Positions 1 through 11,485 of a stretch of 64,000 nt of DNA are shown piece after piece; position 1 is the first letter of the stretch; every line of letters starts with the position of its first letter. Origin of the DNA: Herbidospora yilanensis (GTDB taxonomy: Bacteria; Actinomycetota; Actinomycetes; Streptosporangiales; Streptosporangiaceae); contig NZ_BBXE01000027.1 in NCBI RefSeq assembly GCF_001570565.1, forward strand, positions 94,564 to 158,563, in the 5' to 3' direction. A program made the translations under genes and the position numbers. The notes under the pieces are model-generated. The model ran no database searches. It was not told the DNA's origin and saw only the letters and a program-made list of their open reading frames with translations.

Positions 1-750
1 GGCTTCGGCTATCCGAAGGTCATCGAAGGCGAGGACGGCTGGCTCTACTTCGGCGACGACGTGACCGAGGCCTGCCGGCCGAAACGCCCGATCGCCGACA
101 CGATCGAGGCGCTGCGCCGCCTGGGCGAACGCGTCGAGGCGGCCGGGAAACGCTTCGTCCTCACCGTCGCCCCCGACAAGACGACGGTCTCCCCCCAGTG
201 GCTCCCGTCGCGTTTCCCCGGCCGGGACTGCCTGCGGAAACGCAAGGAGGAGTTCTGGGCCGCACTCCGGCAGGCCGGTCTCCCCTGGTACGTCGACCTG
301 CGCGCCCCCTTGGAGGAGCTCCAGCGCACCACCGGGCAACCCGCCTACTGGCGTACCGACAGCCACTGGACCGACCGCGCCGCCGCCACCTACGCCGCCG
401 AGTTGGCCCGCGTCCTCGACCCGGCCCTCGCGGCCGGCACCCGCCTGGAGTTCACCGGCCGCCAGGAGCGCCACGGCGACCTGGGCCTGCTGCTCGGATC
501 TCCTCGGGAGGAGACGATCGACCGCCACCGGCTCGACCGCGCCGGCGCGGCGCTCTACGAGCCGAAGACCGTGCTGATCGGCGACTCGTTCACCCGCAAC
601 TCGATGCCGTGGTTGCGCCCCTACTTCGCGAACCTGACCTACCAGCGCAACGACGGCCCGGTGACGTGGGACGACGCCGAGACGGTGATCGTGGAGATCG
701 TCGAACGCCACCTGGTCGGCGGCAGCTCGCCCATGCTCGGCCCGAGCTGA
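1..750 (+). CDS. AlgX/AlgJ-like SGNH-fold protein, 5' end cut by window
   Basis: The reading frame is open from base 1 and ends at TGA 748-750, so the start lies outside the window. The visible 249 residues carry the AlgX/AlgJ-type SGNH hydrolase-like pattern: a GEDGWLYFGDD segment near the visible N-terminus, TDSHWTD (the Asp-x-His of the family) near residue 120, and IGDSFTRNSM near residue 195. Family members act outside the membrane in O-acetylation of exopolysaccharides or secondary polymers, usually with an MBOAT acyltransferase encoded nearby. A partner would have to lie upstream and cannot be seen. The missing N-terminus probably holds a membrane anchor. The fold assignment is fairly secure; the acceptor polymer is unknown. 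Confidence 0.75.
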   Translation, partial: GFGYPKVIEGEDGWLYFGDDVTEACRPKRPIADTIEALRRLGERVEAAGKRFVLTVAPDKTTVSPQWLPSRFPGRDCLRKRKEEFWAALRQAGLPWYVDLRAPLEELQRTTGQPAYWRTDSHWTDRAAATYAAELARVLDPALAAGTRLEFTGRQERHGDLGLLLGSPREETIDRHRLDRAGAALYEPKTVLIGDSFTRNSMPWLRPYFANLTYQRNDGPVTWDDAETVIVEIVERHLVGGSSPMLGPS

Positions 751-758
751 AATTTTCA
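748..758. promoter_or_regulatory. GAAA-N-TTTC palindrome upstream of GH5 gene
   Basis: TGAAA-T-TTTCA is a perfect 11-base inverted repeat, starting in the stop codon of the previous gene and about 105 bases upstream of the cellulase start. It has the form of the GAAA-N-TTTC boxes described upstream of streptomycete xylanase genes. Its role here is inferred from position and shape only. Confidence 0.35.
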
Positions 759-828
759 CCCCCGCTCCCAGGTCAGCGCGGTGTTCCGGGGACCCGTCGT
801 GTACACCTCCACCACCCCCGGCCAACCA

Positions 829-842
829 TGTGAGCGCTCCCG
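829..842. promoter_or_regulatory. CebR/CelR-like operator before GH5 cellulase
   Basis: The 14 bases match the actinomycete CebR box TGGGAGCGCTCCCA at 12 of 14 positions (mismatches at positions 3 and 14), including the whole GAGCGCTCCC core. It lies 21 bases before the ATG at 864 and just upstream of the ribosome-binding site, where bound repressor would block transcription. CebR-type LacI repressors are released by cellobiose or cello-oligosaccharides, so cellobiose induction of the cellulase is expected. No cebR gene lies in the window. Confidence 0.75.
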
Positions 843-863
843 ACAGCCCATGGAGGCTCGACG

Positions 864-2897
864 ATGAAGAAATTACGGCTCGCGGTGGCCGCGCTGCTCG
901 CGACCCTCGGGGTGGCCGTCATCCCGCCCCCGGCCCAGGCGGCGGTCGCCTGCTCGGTGACGTACACCAAGACCTGGGACAGCGGCGGCGGCTTCGGCGC
1001 CAACCTCACCATCAGCAACGTGGGCGACCCGATCGGCCCGTGGACCCTGCGCTTCACCTGGCCCGGCGCCCAGCAGGTGGGCCAGGGCTGGAACGGGACC
1101 TGGACCCAGTCGGGCCAGAACGTGACCGTGACGGCGCCGTCCTACGCGCAGTCGCTCGGGTCGGGCGCGAGCGTGACGGTCGGTTTCAACGGGACGTACA
1201 GCGGGACCAACACCGCGCCGAGTTCGTACACCCTGAACGGGGTGACCTGCGGCGGCGGCCCGTCGCCGTCGCCTTCGCCGTCACCCTCGCCGTCGCCTTC
1301 GCCTTCGCCTTCGCCGAGCAACGCGCTGGCTGTGGTCACGGCCATGCAGCCCGGCTGGAACCTGGGCAACTCGTTCGACGCGACCGGCCAGGGCGAGACC
1401 TCCTGGGGCAACCCGACGGTGACCCCGCAACTGCTGGACAACATCCGCGCCCAGGGCTTCAACAGCATCCGCATCCCGGTCACCTGGGGCCAGTACCTCG
1501 GCGGAGCGCCCAACTACACGATCAGCTCCGCCCATCTGAACCGGGTGAAGGAGGTCGTCGACTGGGCCCTCGCCGACGGCTTCTACGTCATGATCAACGT
1601 TCACCACGACTCGTGGCAGTGGATCAACACCATGCCGACGGACCGCACGAACGTCCTGGCCAAGTACAACGCCGTCTGGACCCAGATCGCCGCGGCCTTC
1701 CGCGACCACTCGCCCAAGCTGCTCTTCGAGAGCGTCAACGAGCCCCAGTTCACCGGCAGCTCCGGCGACGCCCAGAACGCCACCCTGCTGAACGAGCTCA
1801 ACACCTCGTTCCGCACCATCGTCCGGAACTCCGGCGGCGGCAACACGAACCGCCTGCTGGTGCTGCCGACCCTGCACACCTCCGCCGACCAGGCCAGGAT
1901 CGACGAGCTGAACAGCACGTTCCTCGCCCTGGGCGACCCCAACCTGATCGCCACCGTGCACTTCTACGGCTACTGGCCCTTCAGCGTGAACGTCGCGGGC
2001 GGCACCCGCTTCGACACGACGGTCCAGCAGGACCTGACCGGCGTGCTCGACCGGGCCTACAACGGCTTCGTCAGCCGGGGCATCCCCGTGATCATCGGTG
2101 AGTACGGCCTGCTCGGCTTCGACCGCCACACCGGCACCATCCAGCAGGGCGAGAAACTCAAGTTCTTCGAATATCTGGGCTACCACGCCCGCCAGCGCGG
2201 CATCACGACCATGTTGTGGGACAACGGCCAGCACTTCGGCCGCACCTCGTTCCAGTGGTCCGACCCCGAACTCGCCGCCCAGATCAAGTCGAGCTGGACG
2301 ACCCGCTCGGGCACCGCCTCCTCCGACCAGGTCTACGTCCCCCGGACCGGCACGATCACCTCGAAGTCGCTGACCCTGAACCTCAACGGCACGACCTTCC
2401 AGGGCATCAACGGCCTGACCCAGGGCTCCGACTACACGGTCTCCGGCTCCACCCTCACCCTGACCGCCTCGGCCCTGACCCGCCTGGTCGGCTCCCGCGC
2501 CTACGGCGTGAACAGCAGCGTGACGGCGCGCTTCTCCACGGGCGTCCCGTGGCGGATCAGCGTCATCACCTACGACACCCCGCAGGTGGCCGGGGCCACG
2601 GGCACGACGAGCGCCTTCACCATCCCGGCGAGCTTCCGGGGCGACCAGCTCGCGACCATGGAGGCGAAGTACGCCGACGGCACCTTCGCCGGTCCGCACA
2701 ACTGGACCTCGTTCAAGGAGTTCGACGTCGCCTTCGCGCCCGACTACACGGCGAACACGATCACCCTGACCCCGGCCTTCTTCGCCGAGGTCGCCGACGC
2801 CCGGAAGGTGACGCTGACCCTGCACTTCTGGAGCGGCGCCCAGGTCACCTACTACGTCACCAAGTCGGGCACGACGGTAACCGGCACGACGAGCTGA
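864..2897 (+). CDS. Secreted GH5 endoglucanase with CBM2, X2 and C-terminal module
   Basis: Predicted extracellular endo-beta-1,4-glucanase of 677 residues. Order of parts: signal peptide about 1-27 (ends AQA), cellulose-binding CBM2 about 30-129 bounded by cysteines, a Pro-Ser linker, a GH5 catalytic domain about 152-485, an X2-type immunoglobulin-like module about 490-575, and a further C-terminal beta module to the end. The GH5 acid/base is E293 in SVNEPQ and the nucleophile is E413 in IIGEYG, both present. The layout resembles GH5 subfamily 4 enzymes of cellulolytic actinomycetes. GGAGG at 852-856 fixes the ATG at 864. The gene stands alone, is preceded by a CebR-like box and ends at a strong terminator. 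Activity on xyloglucan or mixed-linkage glucan is also possible. Confidence 0.92.
   Translation: MKKLRLAVAALLATLGVAVIPPPAQAAVACSVTYTKTWDSGGGFGANLTISNVGDPIGPWTLRFTWPGAQQVGQGWNGTWTQSGQNVTVTAPSYAQSLGSGASVTVGFNGTYSGTNTAPSSYTLNGVTCGGGPSPSPSPSPSPSPSPSPSPSNALAVVTAMQPGWNLGNSFDATGQGETSWGNPTVTPQLLDNIRAQGFNSIRIPVTWGQYLGGAPNYTISSAHLNRVKEVVDWALADGFYVMINVHHDSWQWINTMPTDRTNVLAKYNAVWTQIAAAFRDHSPKLLFESVNEPQFTGSSGDAQNATLLNELNTSFRTIVRNSGGGNTNRLLVLPTLHTSADQARIDELNSTFLALGDPNLIATVHFYGYWPFSVNVAGGTRFDTTVQQDLTGVLDRAYNGFVSRGIPVIIGEYGLLGFDRHTGTIQQGEKLKFFEYLGYHARQRGITTMLWDNGQHFGRTSFQWSDPELAAQIKSSWTTRSGTASSDQVYVPRTGTITSKSLTLNLNGTTFQGINGLTQGSDYTVSGSTLTLTASALTRLVGSRAYGVNSSVTARFSTGVPWRISVITYDTPQVAGATGTTSAFTIPASFRGDQLATMEAKYADGTFAGPHNWTSFKEFDVAFAPDYTANTITLTPAFFAEVADARKVTLTLHFWSGAQVTYYVTKSGTTVTGTTS
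1260..1319 (+). repeat. Pro-Ser dipeptide microsatellite in the GH5 linker
   Basis: Ten consecutive Pro-Ser codon pairs (CCN-TCN/AGC) form the flexible linker between the CBM2 and the catalytic domain. Its length may vary among strains by slippage in six-base units, which keeps the frame. Confidence 0.85.
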
Positions 2898-2902
2898 TCC
2901 AC

Positions 2903-2936
2903 GCCGGGATGGGCCGTCGTGGCGGCCCATCCCGGC
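2903..2936. terminator. Bidirectional terminator between GH5 and DUF1684 genes
   Basis: Two perfect 13-base arms (GCCGGGATGGGCC and its complement) flank an 8-base loop, between the convergent ends of the GH5 gene (2897) and the minus-strand gene ending at 2941. Confidence 0.85.
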
Positions 2937-2940
2937 CCGG

Positions 2941-3654
2941 TCAGACGACGCGCTTCTCCCCCGCCGTCACCTTCACGTCGAGGCGGTTGCCCGGGGGAGG
3001 GAAGAAGCAGAGGAAGTGGTCGGTCAGGGCGCACGGCGGCAGATGCGCCTTGTTGAAGTCGGCCTCCAGCGTCCCGTCCGGGCCCGGTGCGGGCAGCGGC
3101 AGGGTCCGGAAGCGGAAGGTCTCCTCGCCGTTCGTCAGGTCGCCGAACTGGGCCGACAGGCCGCCGGGGGTCTCGGTGACCGCGAGGGTCCGGCTGCCGC
3201 CCGGCAGGTCGACGACGACCTCGCCGACCAGGAGCAGGTCGCGGTCGCGGCCGTCGGCGGTGGGCACGGTCTCGGGGCGCGTCTCCCCGTAGGGGCGGAA
3301 GACGGCCGGGCGGATCCACGCCGGGTCGTGGGCGAACGACTCGATGCCGGTGAAGGCGCGCAACGTCTCGGCGTCGGGGTCCCAGGTGCGGATCGCGGGC
3401 AGGCCGTCGCGGATGACGAGCTGGATCCTGACGCGGCCGTGGAACAGGGCCGGCACGTCAGGGGTGATGACGACCGAACCGGCCACGGGTTCGCCGTCGA
3501 TGGTGAGGCCGTCGTCGAGGCCGGCCTTCAGCTCGACGCCGCCGCCGGTCGGGCTCCACACGCCCGGCACGCCCGGGACGACGGTGTCGCCGTCGATCCA
3601 GGTCGTGCCGGTCAGGGTGAGCAGGTCTCGCACCTCGTCCTCGCGGGTGGTCAT
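2941..3654 (-). CDS. DUF1684 family protein, last gene of the monooxygenase operon
   Basis: A 237-residue soluble protein of the DUF1684 family. It shows the family's C-terminal signature: [11 protein letters not shown] followed by [18 protein letters not shown]. There is no signal peptide or membrane segment. No biochemical function is established for the family; members often sit in operons with flavin-dependent oxidoreductases or FMN-binding proteins, as here. Its ATG overlaps the stop of the upstream luciferase-like gene (ATGA at 3651-3654), so translation is probably coupled and it belongs to the same pathway. Confidence 0.85.
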   Translation of the reverse strand: MTTREDEVRDLLTLTGTTWIDGDTVVPGVPGVWSPTGGGVELKAGLDDGLTIDGEPVAGSVVITPDVPALFHGRVRIQLVIRDGLPAIRTWDPDAETLRAFTGIESFAHDPAWIRPAVFRPYGETRPETVPTADGRDRDLLLVGEVVVDLPGGSRTLAVTETPGGLSAQFGDLTNGEETFRFRTLPLPAPGPDGTLEADFNKAHLPPCALTDHFLCFFPPPGNRLDVKVTAGEKRVV

Positions 3655-4775
3655 GAGAGCTCCTTCCAGGCCTGGCCGAGCAGCTCGGCCGAGCGGACAC
3701 GGTCGGCGTGGTCGTGGGTGATGGTGGTGACGAGCAGTTCGTCGGCGCCCGTGACGTCACGGAGGACACGCAGGCGCTCGGCGACGTGGGCGGGCGTGCC
3801 CACGAACTGGGTGTCGAGTCGGTCGGCGATCAGTTCGCGGTCTTCGGGCGACCACTCGTGCGCGAGCGCCTCCTCGGGGGTGGGGAACGGGATCGCTCCG
3901 TCCCCGGTGCGGATGCTGCGCACCCACAGGCCGTAGGGTGCGGCGATCCGCTTCGCCTCGGCTTCGGTCTCGGCCACGACGACGTCGGCCGAGACCATCA
4001 CATGGGGCTTGGGGTGCAGCTCCGAGGGCTTGAACGCGTCGCGGTAGGCCTCCACGGCCTCCAGCACCGCCGAAGGGCTGACGTGGTAGTTGGCCGCGAA
4101 CGGCAGGCCGCGTTCGGCGGCGACCTGGGCGCTCTGGCCGCCGCTGCTGCCGAGGATCCACAACTCCAGTTCGGCGCCCTCACCCGGGTTGACGTGGGCT
4201 TCGACGCCCTCGGCCGACCGGTAGGTGCCGGCGATGAAGGCCCTGATGTCGTCGACCTGCTCGGCGAAGTCGGGGGACTCGGCGCCGGGCTGCTGGAGGA
4301 GCTGCGCCCACAGGGTGAAGATCGACTTGTTGGCGATCGAGGCGAACGAGAACGGCTTGGGGATCAGCAGGCCGTCGACCACCCGCGCCTCCTGCGGCGG
4401 TGGCGGGGGCGCGTCGGCGGCGGCGCGGAACTCCTTGGCCCGCTGGCCCGACCGGCCGAGGCCCAGGTCGATGCGGCCCGGGTGGAGCGCGTCGAGGGTG
4501 CCGAACTGCTCGACGACGCCCAGCGCGGTCTGGTGGCCGAGCTGCACCGCGCCCGAGCCCACGCGGATGGTGCTGGTCGCGGCGGCGACCGCGCCGATCA
4601 GCACCGCGGGGGCCGAACTCGCCACGCCGGGGGTGAAGTGGTGCTCGGCCAGCCAGTAGCGGTGGTAACCGGCCGCCTCGGCCTTGCGCGCGAGGTCGAG
4701 GGTGTTGGCGAGGGCCTGCCGGGCGTCGCCGCCGGAGACGATCGGGGCCAGGTCGAGGATGGACAGCCGGGTCAT
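3651..4775 (-). CDS. Luciferase-like (LLM class) flavin-dependent oxidoreductase
   Basis: A 374-residue member of the bacterial luciferase-like superfamily, which uses reduced FMN or F420 as cosubstrate. Visible marks are the N-terminal [12 protein letters not shown] strand, [11 protein letters not shown] near residue 45, a [13 protein letters not shown] segment and a [11 protein letters not shown] segment, all typical of the MsnO8/YhbW-like subgroup. The start ATG at 4775 overlaps the upstream stop (4772-4775), in line with the four-base overlaps throughout the operon. It is one of four paralogous oxygenases here, so several steps or several related substrates are likely. The substrate cannot be deduced. 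Confidence 0.88.
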   Translation of the reverse strand: MTRLSILDLAPIVSGGDARQALANTLDLARKAEAAGYHRYWLAEHHFTPGVASSAPAVLIGAVAAATSTIRVGSGAVQLGHQTALGVVEQFGTLDALHPGRIDLGLGRSGQRAKEFRAAADAPPPPPQEARVVDGLLIPKPFSFASIANKSIFTLWAQLLQQPGAESPDFAEQVDDIRAFIAGTYRSAEGVEAHVNPGEGAELELWILGSSGGQSAQVAAERGLPFAANYHVSPSAVLEAVEAYRDAFKPSELHPKPHVMVSADVVVAETEAEAKRIAAPYGLWVRSIRTGDGAIPFPTPEEALAHEWSPEDRELIADRLDTQFVGTPAHVAERLRVLRDVTGADELLVTTITHDHADRVRSAELLGQAWKELS

Positions 4776-5806
4776 GCGAGCCCTCCCAGGGGTCTGCTGG
4801 GGATTTCGGCGCGGAGCACGGGTGCGATCTCCGCCTGGAACAGTTCGAGTGAGGCCCGGTGCCGCGCGTCGGGGAGCCCTTCGGCCTCGGCCGAGATGTG
4901 CATCACCTCGTGGCCGAGCAGGTCGTGGTAGCGGTGGACCTTGTCGATGATCTGCTGGGGGCTGCCGACCAGGATCGAGCTGCGCTCGATGGCGTCCTCC
5001 AGGTTGTGGAAGACCGGGTCGAGGCCGCGCGAGGCGAAGAACTTCAGCCGCGCGTCGAAGATCGGCCGGTACGCCTCGATCGCGTCCTGCGACTTCGGGG
5101 CGCTGTGGTAGCCGGCCGTCCCCGCTCCGACGACCACGTCCTTCGGGTCGTGGCCGTGGTGCTCCCAGCGTTCCCGGTAGTAGGCGACGAGTTCGGCGTA
5201 CGGCTCGACCGGGTTGGAGACGTTCGCGGAGAACAGCGGGTCGCCGTAGAAGGCGGCCAGGTCGACCGACTCGCGGCTGGTGGCGCTGCCGTGCCACACC
5301 CTGATCGGCCGCTGGAACGGGCGGGGCAGCACCTCGGCGTCGTCGAGCGAGGGGCGGAACCGGCCCTCCCAGGTCACCCGGTCCTCCCGCCAGAGGCGGC
5401 GGAACAGTTCGTAGCCCTCCCGGTTGCGGTCCCACTGGTCGGCCTCGGTGACGTGGAACAACTCGGCCTGCGCGGTGCCGTTGCCCTTGCCGATGATCAG
5501 CTCAAGGCGGCCGCCCGACAGGTGGTCGAGGGTCGAGTAGTCCTCGAAGGCCCGGACGGGATCGAGCAGCGCGAGCGTGGTGACGGCGGTGAAGAGCCGG
5601 ATCGTGGACGTCTTCGCGGCGATGTGACTGAGCACCACGGTCGGCGACGACGACAGGAACGGGCGCTCGTGGCGTTCCCCGAACGCGAAGCCGTCGAAGC
5701 CCAGTTCCTCGGCCACGACCGCGCTCTCGACGATCTCGCGGAAACGCCGGTTGACCGACTTGGCGGGGTCGTTGTGGAAGCCCAGCGTGAGCGCGAGGAA
5801 CTTCAC
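4772..5806 (-). CDS. LLM class flavin-dependent oxidoreductase
   Basis: A 344-residue luciferase-like monooxygenase. Signature segments are [15 protein letters not shown] near residue 40, [19 protein letters not shown] near 65 and [18 protein letters not shown] near 100. The last is the phosphate-binding region of the fold. It is coupled by ATGA overlaps on both sides to its neighbours. It is clearly diverged from the adjacent 374- and 440-residue paralogues, so it is not a recent duplicate. A role in oxygenating or desulfurising the compound imported by the ABC system at the head of the operon is inferred from context. Confidence 0.88.
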   Translation of the reverse strand: MKFLALTLGFHNDPAKSVNRRFREIVESAVVAEELGFDGFAFGERHERPFLSSSPTVVLSHIAAKTSTIRLFTAVTTLALLDPVRAFEDYSTLDHLSGGRLELIIGKGNGTAQAELFHVTEADQWDRNREGYELFRRLWREDRVTWEGRFRPSLDDAEVLPRPFQRPIRVWHGSATSRESVDLAAFYGDPLFSANVSNPVEPYAELVAYYRERWEHHGHDPKDVVVGAGTAGYHSAPKSQDAIEAYRPIFDARLKFFASRGLDPVFHNLEDAIERSSILVGSPQQIIDKVHRYHDLLGHEVMHISAEAEGLPDARHRASLELFQAEIAPVLRAEIPSRPLGGLA

Positions 5807-6927
5807 GACACCCTCGCATACCGGCTGGCCGGGCGGCCGAGCCCGAGCCGTCCACGCAGATCGGGGGTCTCGTACGCGGTCCGGAACGCCCCCCGCGCCT
5901 GGAGCTCGGGCACCAGGCCGCGGGTGATGGCGGTCAGGTCGTGCGGCAGGACCCCCGGGCGGAGCCGGTACCCCTCGAAACCCCAGTCGAGCAGCAGGTC
6001 GGCGAGTTGGGCCGGGGTGCCCTCGAAGACGTGGGCGTCCGACTCCAGCGGGGCGCCGTCGAGCTCGTCGAGGCGGGCCTTGTGGTCGCCGAGGAAGACG
6101 ACCAGGTCGGCGAAGACCTTCAGACCGGGGTTGAGCTCGCGCACCTCCTCGACGATCCGCCGCGCGTCGTCGCGGTCGGTGGGGGTCACGTAGAGGACGT
6201 CGGCGTTCTCGGCGGCGAACTCGTACGGCCGGGTGGAATGGCCCAGCGCGGTGATGAGCGGCTGGCCCTGCGGCGGGCGCGGGGTGATCGACGGGCCCTT
6301 GACCGAGAAGAACTCGCCCTGGAAGTCGATGTAGTGCAGCCGGTCGCGGTCGATGAACCGGCCGGTCGTGGCGTCGCGGATCTCGGCGTCGTCCTCCCAG
6401 CTGTCCCAGAGGCGGCGCACCACCTCGACGGCGTCGGACGCCTCCCGGAAGAGCGCGTCGACGAACTCACTGTTGCCGGGGTCGAACGGCGGGAACTCAC
6501 GCCGGCCGAAGTGCGCCGCCTCGTCCGGACGCCCCGACACCCGCGGACGCCAGCCCGCGCGGCCCTTGCTGGCGTAGTCGAGTGAGGCGATGCCGATCGC
6601 CACGTGGAACGGCTCGGTGTGGGTCACGCTGGTCGTCGGGATGAGGCCGATCTTCGAGGTCAGCGGGGCGACCGCGGCGGCCAGCAGCACGGCGTCGAGC
6701 CGGCCGCGCACCTGGTCGAGGCGGTCGTCGGGGGCGTCGTACCGGGACGACTGGAGGCTGAGGGAGTCTTCGAAGGTGACCCAGTCGAGCAGGCCGCGTT
6801 CGGCCTCGATGACCAGGTCGGCCCAGTAGCCGGCGGTGAACAGCCGGTCGGGCTCGGCCCCTTCGGCCCGCCAGGCGGCCGGGTGCCAGCCGGCGCCGTC
6901 GAGGGCGACCGCGAGATGCAGGCTCAT
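5803..6927 (-). CDS. LLM class monooxygenase, NtaA/SnaA-like subgroup
   Basis: A 374-residue luciferase-like enzyme starting at ATG 6927, which overlaps the upstream stop. It has WVTFEDSLSLQ near residue 48, a TSKIGLIPTTSVTHTEPFH segment near 90, and LDYASKGRAGWRPRVSG near 115, close to the GR(A/V)GWN pattern of the NtaA/SnaA/DszA group. These FMNH2-dependent enzymes need a separate flavin reductase, and none is encoded in this operon. It shares more motifs with the next upstream oxygenase than with the two downstream ones. The substrate is unknown. Confidence 0.87.
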   Translation of the reverse strand: MSLHLAVALDGAGWHPAAWRAEGAEPDRLFTAGYWADLVIEAERGLLDWVTFEDSLSLQSSRYDAPDDRLDQVRGRLDAVLLAAAVAPLTSKIGLIPTTSVTHTEPFHVAIGIASLDYASKGRAGWRPRVSGRPDEAAHFGRREFPPFDPGNSEFVDALFREASDAVEVVRRLWDSWEDDAEIRDATTGRFIDRDRLHYIDFQGEFFSVKGPSITPRPPQGQPLITALGHSTRPYEFAAENADVLYVTPTDRDDARRIVEEVRELNPGLKVFADLVVFLGDHKARLDELDGAPLESDAHVFEGTPAQLADLLLDWGFEGYRLRPGVLPHDLTAITRGLVPELQARGAFRTAYETPDLRGRLGLGRPASRYARVS

Positions 6928-8166
6928 GAGAGCTCCTTCAGTCCGAGGTGGTGGCGCAGGGTCGGGCCGGTGTAGTCGGCCCGGAAGACGCCCTTCTCCT
7001 GGAGCAGCGGCACGACCTTGTCCACGAGGTCGTCGAGGCCACCCGGGGTGAGGTGCGGCACGAAGATGAAGCCGTCGGCGGCGTCGGTCTGCACGAAGTG
7101 GTCGATCTCCTCCGCGACCGAGAGTGCGGTGCCGACGAAGGTCTGCGGGGCGGCGGTCTCGATGACGAGCTCGCGGATCGAGAGGTTCTTCTCCTCCGCC
7201 AGCGCCCGCCACTTGGCCGCCGTCTCGGCGCGGTCGCGGCGGAACTGGGCCCGGCCCTTCGAGACGTCGGTCGACAGGTCGGGCTCGACGTCGGGGAGGG
7301 GGCCGTCGGGGTCGTACTCCGACAGGTCGCGGCCCCAGATCGCCTCCAGGAACAGGATCGCGGTCTGCGGGCCGACCTGGGCGCGGCGGATCTCGGCCGC
7401 GCGCTCCTCGGCCTCCTCCTGGGTGTCGCCCAGCACGTAGGTGACGGCCGGGAGGATCTTCAGGTCGTCGGCGGTGCGGCCGTACTTGGCGAGGCGGCTC
7501 TTGACGTCGCGGTAGAACGTGCGGCCCTCCTCCAGCTTGCTGTGCCGGCTGAAGATGACGTCGGAGGAGGAGGCGGCGAACTCGCGGCCCTCCTCCGAGT
7601 CGCCGGCCTGGATGATCACCGGGTTGCCCTGCGGCGGCCGGGGCACGTCGAACCGGCCCCGGATGTCGAAGTGTTGCCCGGTGTGCTCGAAGAAGCCGAT
7701 GCCGCCGGGCCGGACGAACCGCCCGTCGGCCCGGGGCAGCGCGTCGGAGGCCCAGGAGTCCCACAGTTCGCGGGCCGTCTGGAGGAACTCCTTCGCGCGG
7801 GTGTAGCGGTCGGCCTCGGCCAGGTAGCCGCCGCGCCGGAAGTTCTCGCCGGTGAAGGCGTCCCAGCTCGTGACGACGTTCCAGGCGGCCCGGCCGCCCG
7901 AGAGGTGGTCGAGGGTGGCCAGCCTCCGGGCCACCTCGTAGGGCTCGTTGAAGGTGGAGTTGACGGTCGCCGCGAGTCCCAGGTGCGTGGTCACGGCCGA
8001 CAGTGCCGACAACACGGTCAGCGACTCGGGCCGCCCGACGACGTCGAGGTCGTGGATGCGGCCCTTCATCTCGCGCAGCCGCAGTCCCTCGGCGAGGAAG
8101 AAGAAGTCGAACTTGCCGCGTTCGGCGGTCTGCGCGAGGTGCTTGAAGGAGTCGAAGTCGATCTGG

Positions 8167-9785
<1,619 letters not shown>

Positions 9786-9789
<4 letters not shown>

Positions 9790-10565
9790 GCGATCCTCCG
9801 CTGCAGCCGGCGTCCGACGACGGTGATGGACAGGACGGTCAGCGTGATCGCGACCCCCGGGAACACCGCGATCCACCAGGCGACCGAGAAGTAGTCGCGC
9901 CCGGCCGAGAGCATCGCCCCCCATTCGGGCGCCGGCGGTTGCGGCCCGAGCCCGAGGTAGCTGAGCGAGGCGGCGGCCACCAGGGCGGTGCCGACCTCGA
10001 TGGTGGCCAGCACCACCAGCGGCTCGAACGCGTTGGGCAACACGTGCCGGGTGACGATCCGGCCCTTGCCGAGCCCCAGCGAGACGGCCGCCTCGACGAA
10101 CCCGGCAGTGCGGATGACCATGGTCTGGGCGCGCACCAGCCGGGCGTAGCCGGGCGCGGTGTAGAGGGCGATCGCGAAGATCACGTTGACCGTGCCGGGC
10201 CCGGTGACCGTGATGACCAGCAGCGCCAGCAGCAGCGTCGGCAACGACAACACGATCTCGACCAGGCGCATCACGATCTCGTCGCCCACCCGCCCGCCGA
10301 GCGCGGCCAGCAGTCCGAGGGCGGTGCCGACGACCACCGCGAGGGCGGTCGCGCCGAGACCGGCCAGCAGGGAGGGCGCGGCGCCGTACACGATGCGGGT
10401 GAAGACGTCGCGGCCGTTGGCGTCGGTGCCGAGCAGGTGGTCGGCGCTCGGCCCCTGGAGGGCGGCGAGCGCGTCGGCGGCGTCGGGGGTGCTGCCGGTG
10501 AGCAGGCCGGGCGCGAGCGCGGCCAGCGTGACCAGGGCCAGGAAGGCCACCGCGAAGATCCTCAC
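9786..10565 (-). CDS. ABC transporter permease, DppC/OppC type
   Basis: A 259-residue inner-membrane permease. It has an N-terminal membrane segment, the GTDANGRDVFTRIVYGA motif that precedes the transport domain in DppC-type proteins, and the EAA coupling loop (EAAVSLGLGKGRIVTRHVLPN) that contacts the ATPase. About six membrane helices are expected. Start GTG 10565 overlaps the stop of the other permease (GTGA). It pairs with the DppB-type permease encoded upstream. Confidence 0.93.
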
Positions 10566-11485
10566 GTGGCACCCCGCAACCGGGGGTCGATGAGGAGGTA
10601 GAGCACGTCGACGACGATGTTGACGACGACGTACAACACCGCGGTGAGCAGCACCACGCCCATCACGACCGGCAGGTCCTTGCCGCCGACGGCGGTCAGG
10701 GTGAGCTGGCCGATGCCCTGGCGGGAGAAGATCTGCTCCACCGCGACCATCGCGCCGACCGTCAGGCCGACCAGCCAGCCGATCAGCGTCACGGTCGGCA
10801 CGAGCACGTGCCGCAGCGCGTGCCGGAGCCGGACCCCCAGGTCGGACATGCCGCGGGTGCGGGCGGTCAGCACGAAGGGCTGCTCCAGGGTGAGTTCCAG
10901 GCCCTCGCGCATCATCTGGGTGAGCATGGTGGTGATCGGCAGCGCGACCGCGATGACGGGCAGCACCAGCGCGGCGAAGCCGTCGGCGCCGACCGCGGGG
11001 AACCAGCCGAGCTGGAAGGAGAAGATCGTCAGCAGCAGGATCGCGGTCCAGAACGTCGGGATCGACACCCCGATCAGCTCCAGGTTCGACGACAACCCCC
11101 GGATCCACGGTTTGCGCCGCGCGGTCAGGATCGCCAGCGTCGTCGACACCACGACGGCGACCAGCAGCGAGGCCCCCGCGAGCTGCAGCGACGGCCCGAG
11201 CTGCGCCCCGATCGCCGAGGCGACCTGTTCGTGGAGCTGGTACGACCGCCCGAGGTCGCCCCGCAGCACCCGCCCCAGGTAGGTGGCGTACTGCACGAAC
11301 AGCGGCTCGTCGAGCCCGTAGTCGGCGATGATCCGGGCCCGCACGTCGGGGGTGACGGTGCTGCTGCCGATCAGCACGTCGACCACGTTGCCGGGCGTCA
11401 GGTGGAGGGCGGCGAAGGAGACCGTCACCGCCCCCCAGAGCACCAGCACCGAGGTGCCGAGCCGGGTCAGGATGCGGCGGATCAT
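10562..11485 (-). CDS. ABC transporter permease, DppB/OppB type
   Basis: A 307-residue permease with the classic DppB N-terminus (RRILTRLGTSVLVLWGAVT), the YGLDEPLFVQYATYLGRVLRGDLGRSY segment about 60-85, six membrane helices, and an EAA-like loop around TARTRGMSDLGVRLRHALRH. It forms the membrane channel with the DppC-type partner. ATG 11485 overlaps the lipoprotein stop (11482-11485). Confidence 0.93.
   Translation of the reverse strand: MIRRILTRLGTSVLVLWGAVTVSFAALHLTPGNVVDVLIGSSTVTPDVRARIIADYGLDEPLFVQYATYLGRVLRGDLGRSYQLHEQVASAIGAQLGPSLQLAGASLLVAVVVSTTLAILTARRKPWIRGLSSNLELIGVSIPTFWTAILLLTIFSFQLGWFPAVGADGFAALVLPVIAVALPITTMLTQMMREGLELTLEQPFVLTARTRGMSDLGVRLRHALRHVLVPTVTLIGWLVGLTVGAMVAVEQIFSRQGIGQLTLTAVGGKDLPVVMGVVLLTAVLYVVVNIVVDVLYLLIDPRLRGAT

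Noticed and set aside
1260..1319. Short tandem repeat that could be mistaken for a CRISPR or regulatory repeat
   Set aside because: It is in frame and encodes the Pro-Ser linker of the cellulase.
1281..2930. A 549-codon minus-strand open frame over the cellulase gene
   Set aside because: Its composition is a shadow of the GH5 frame, with no recognisable domain.
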